64,000 nt of DNA from positions 248,001 through 312,000 of the forward strand of contig CAVQRB010000006.1 of the NCBI GenBank assembly GCA_963715055.1, written 5' to 3'. This document shows, piece by piece, positions 63,325 to 64,000 of the stretch. The notes beneath the pieces were generated by a model, which was not told the origin of the DNA, did no database searches, and saw only the letters and a program-made list of their open reading frames with translations. Within the stretch, counting starts at the first letter, position 1, and the number at the start of each line of letters is the position of its first letter. The position numbers were made by a program, and so were the translations under genes. Source of the stretch: CAVQRB01 sp963715055 (lineage in GTDB: Bacteria > Pseudomonadota > Alphaproteobacteria > Rhodobacterales > Rhodobacteraceae).

Positions 63325-64000
63325 ATGAATATGCTGAAGATCGTGGCGGTGCCGATGCACCGTGAAGGCGTCAAGTTCGTGGCGATCTTCGCTGCCGTGT
63401 CGGTGCTTCTTGGCTTCTTGTGGGAACCGCTTTTCTGGCTCGGTCTGGTGCTGACGGTCTGGTGCTACTATTTCTTCCGCGATCCCATGCGCGCCGTTCC
63501 GCAGGACGACCGACTGGTCATCTCGCCCGCCGACGGGGTCGTGTCGCTGATCTCCGATGTGCTCCCACCGCAGGAGCTCGATCTCGGTGACCGCCCCCTG
63601 ACACGGGTGTCGGTTTTCATGAACGTCTTCAATTGCCATGTGAATCGTGCGCCCGTGGCCGGCAGGGTGACCCGGATCGCCTATCACAAGGGCAAATTCG
63701 TCAATGCCTCGCTCGACAAGGCCAGCGAACACAACGAACGCAACGGTCTGACCATCGAGATGCCGGGTGGTGCGCGGATCGGCGTGGTCCAGATCGCGGG
63801 GCTCGTGGCGCGCCGGATCGTCTGTTTCGTCAAGGAAGGCGATCCGCTGGACGCCGGGGCCCGTTTCGGGCTCATCCGATTTGGCAGCAGGCTCGATATC
63901 TACCTGCCCGAAGGCGTGTCTCCATTGGTTTCGGTCGGGCAAACTTCGGTCGCGGGTGAGACCATACTCGCCGATCTGTCCCACCCCAACGAGCACAGGG
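63325..64000 (+). CDS. psd: Phosphatidylserine decarboxylase proenzyme, 3' end outside window
   Basis: The first 225 codons are visible and the frame is still open at the right edge. ATG 63325 and ATG 63331 are both possible starts. Membrane segments (FVAIFAAVSVLLGFLWEPLFWLGLVLTV) precede YYFFRDPMRAVP, VISPADGVVSLI, and VFMNVFNCHVNRAPVAG, all conserved in the short archaeal/alphaproteobacterial type. RFGSRLDIYLP contains the Gly-Ser self-cleavage site that forms the pyruvoyl cofactor. It decarboxylates phosphatidylserine to phosphatidylethanolamine and follows pssA by 178 bases. Confidence 0.93.
   Translation, partial: MNMLKIVAVPMHREGVKFVAIFAAVSVLLGFLWEPLFWLGLVLTVWCYYFFRDPMRAVPQDDRLVISPADGVVSLISDVLPPQELDLGDRPLTRVSVFMNVFNCHVNRAPVAGRVTRIAYHKGKFVNASLDKASEHNERNGLTIEMPGGARIGVVQIAGLVARRIVCFVKEGDPLDAGARFGLIRFGSRLDIYLPEGVSPLVSVGQTSVAGETILADLSHPNEHR

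Noticed and set aside
1..64000. CRISPR arrays, tRNA/rRNA genes, insertion sequences, prophage
   Set aside because: No regularly spaced repeats, no cloverleaf or rRNA-like stretches, and no transposase, integrase or phage structural protein were found in any frame.

Overview
The window looks like a chromosomal segment from a high-GC alphaproteobacterium, most likely of the Rhodobacterales/Roseobacter type. This rests on GC-rich codon use, a monomeric NADP isocitrate dehydrogenase, a phasin, an invasion-associated-locus-B protein, a FadR/GntR-controlled ABC uptake cluster and a phosphatidylserine synthase/decarboxylase pair. The genus is not claimed. I saw no tRNA, rRNA, CRISPR array, phage or insertion-sequence gene.

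Layout. 1-5614 (minus): a four-gene, translationally coupled operon of ferritin-like protein, LodA-like quinoprotein-type protein, radical SAM/SPASM enzyme and flavin monooxygenase-like protein (cut by the left edge). It has the composition expected of a protein-derived quinone cofactor factory and is the most interesting part of the window. 5947-9337: RidA-like lipoprotein, carbamate kinase, small membrane protein, endonuclease/exonuclease/phosphatase-fold protein and phasin. 9404-11679 (minus): a DUF3300/DUF2950 pair. 12053-16122: three lipid-hydrolase genes in a row (membrane glycerophosphodiesterase, phospholipase A2-like secreted protein, phospholipase D-like lipoprotein). 16506-32479: a 3662-residue repeat adhesin facing, tail to tail, a complete type I secretion operon (TolC-like, ABC exporter, HlyD-like). 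32640-38884: an OmpA-like protein, then a coupled signalling operon (periplasmic c-type heme protein, hybrid histidine kinase, stand-alone receiver, DHp-receiver-nucleotide cyclase).

39053-46097: a catabolic/uptake cluster (SDR, frameshifted Ldh-type dehydrogenase, SsuABC/TauABC-like transporter, two FAH-family hydrolases, GntR/FCD regulator) whose substrate is not evident. 46449-48671: monomeric isocitrate dehydrogenase, followed upstream by a remnant ORF sharing a 24-bp exact repeat with the icd leader. 49425-53006: IalB-like protein, small secreted protein, MscS-type channel. 53192-55853: formylglycine-generating enzyme followed by a sulfatase gene broken by about a dozen frame changes. 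55926-64000: secreted HAD phosphatase, a patatin-like protein that has lost its catalytic serine, a large zinc-ribbon/cyclase/ATPase/TPR protein, phosphatidylserine synthase, and phosphatidylserine decarboxylase (cut by the right edge).

Three loci (near 4105, near 40730, and 54540-55750) show single-base frame changes inside otherwise well-conserved reading frames. Gene decay and base-calling/assembly errors cannot be told apart from this sequence alone.
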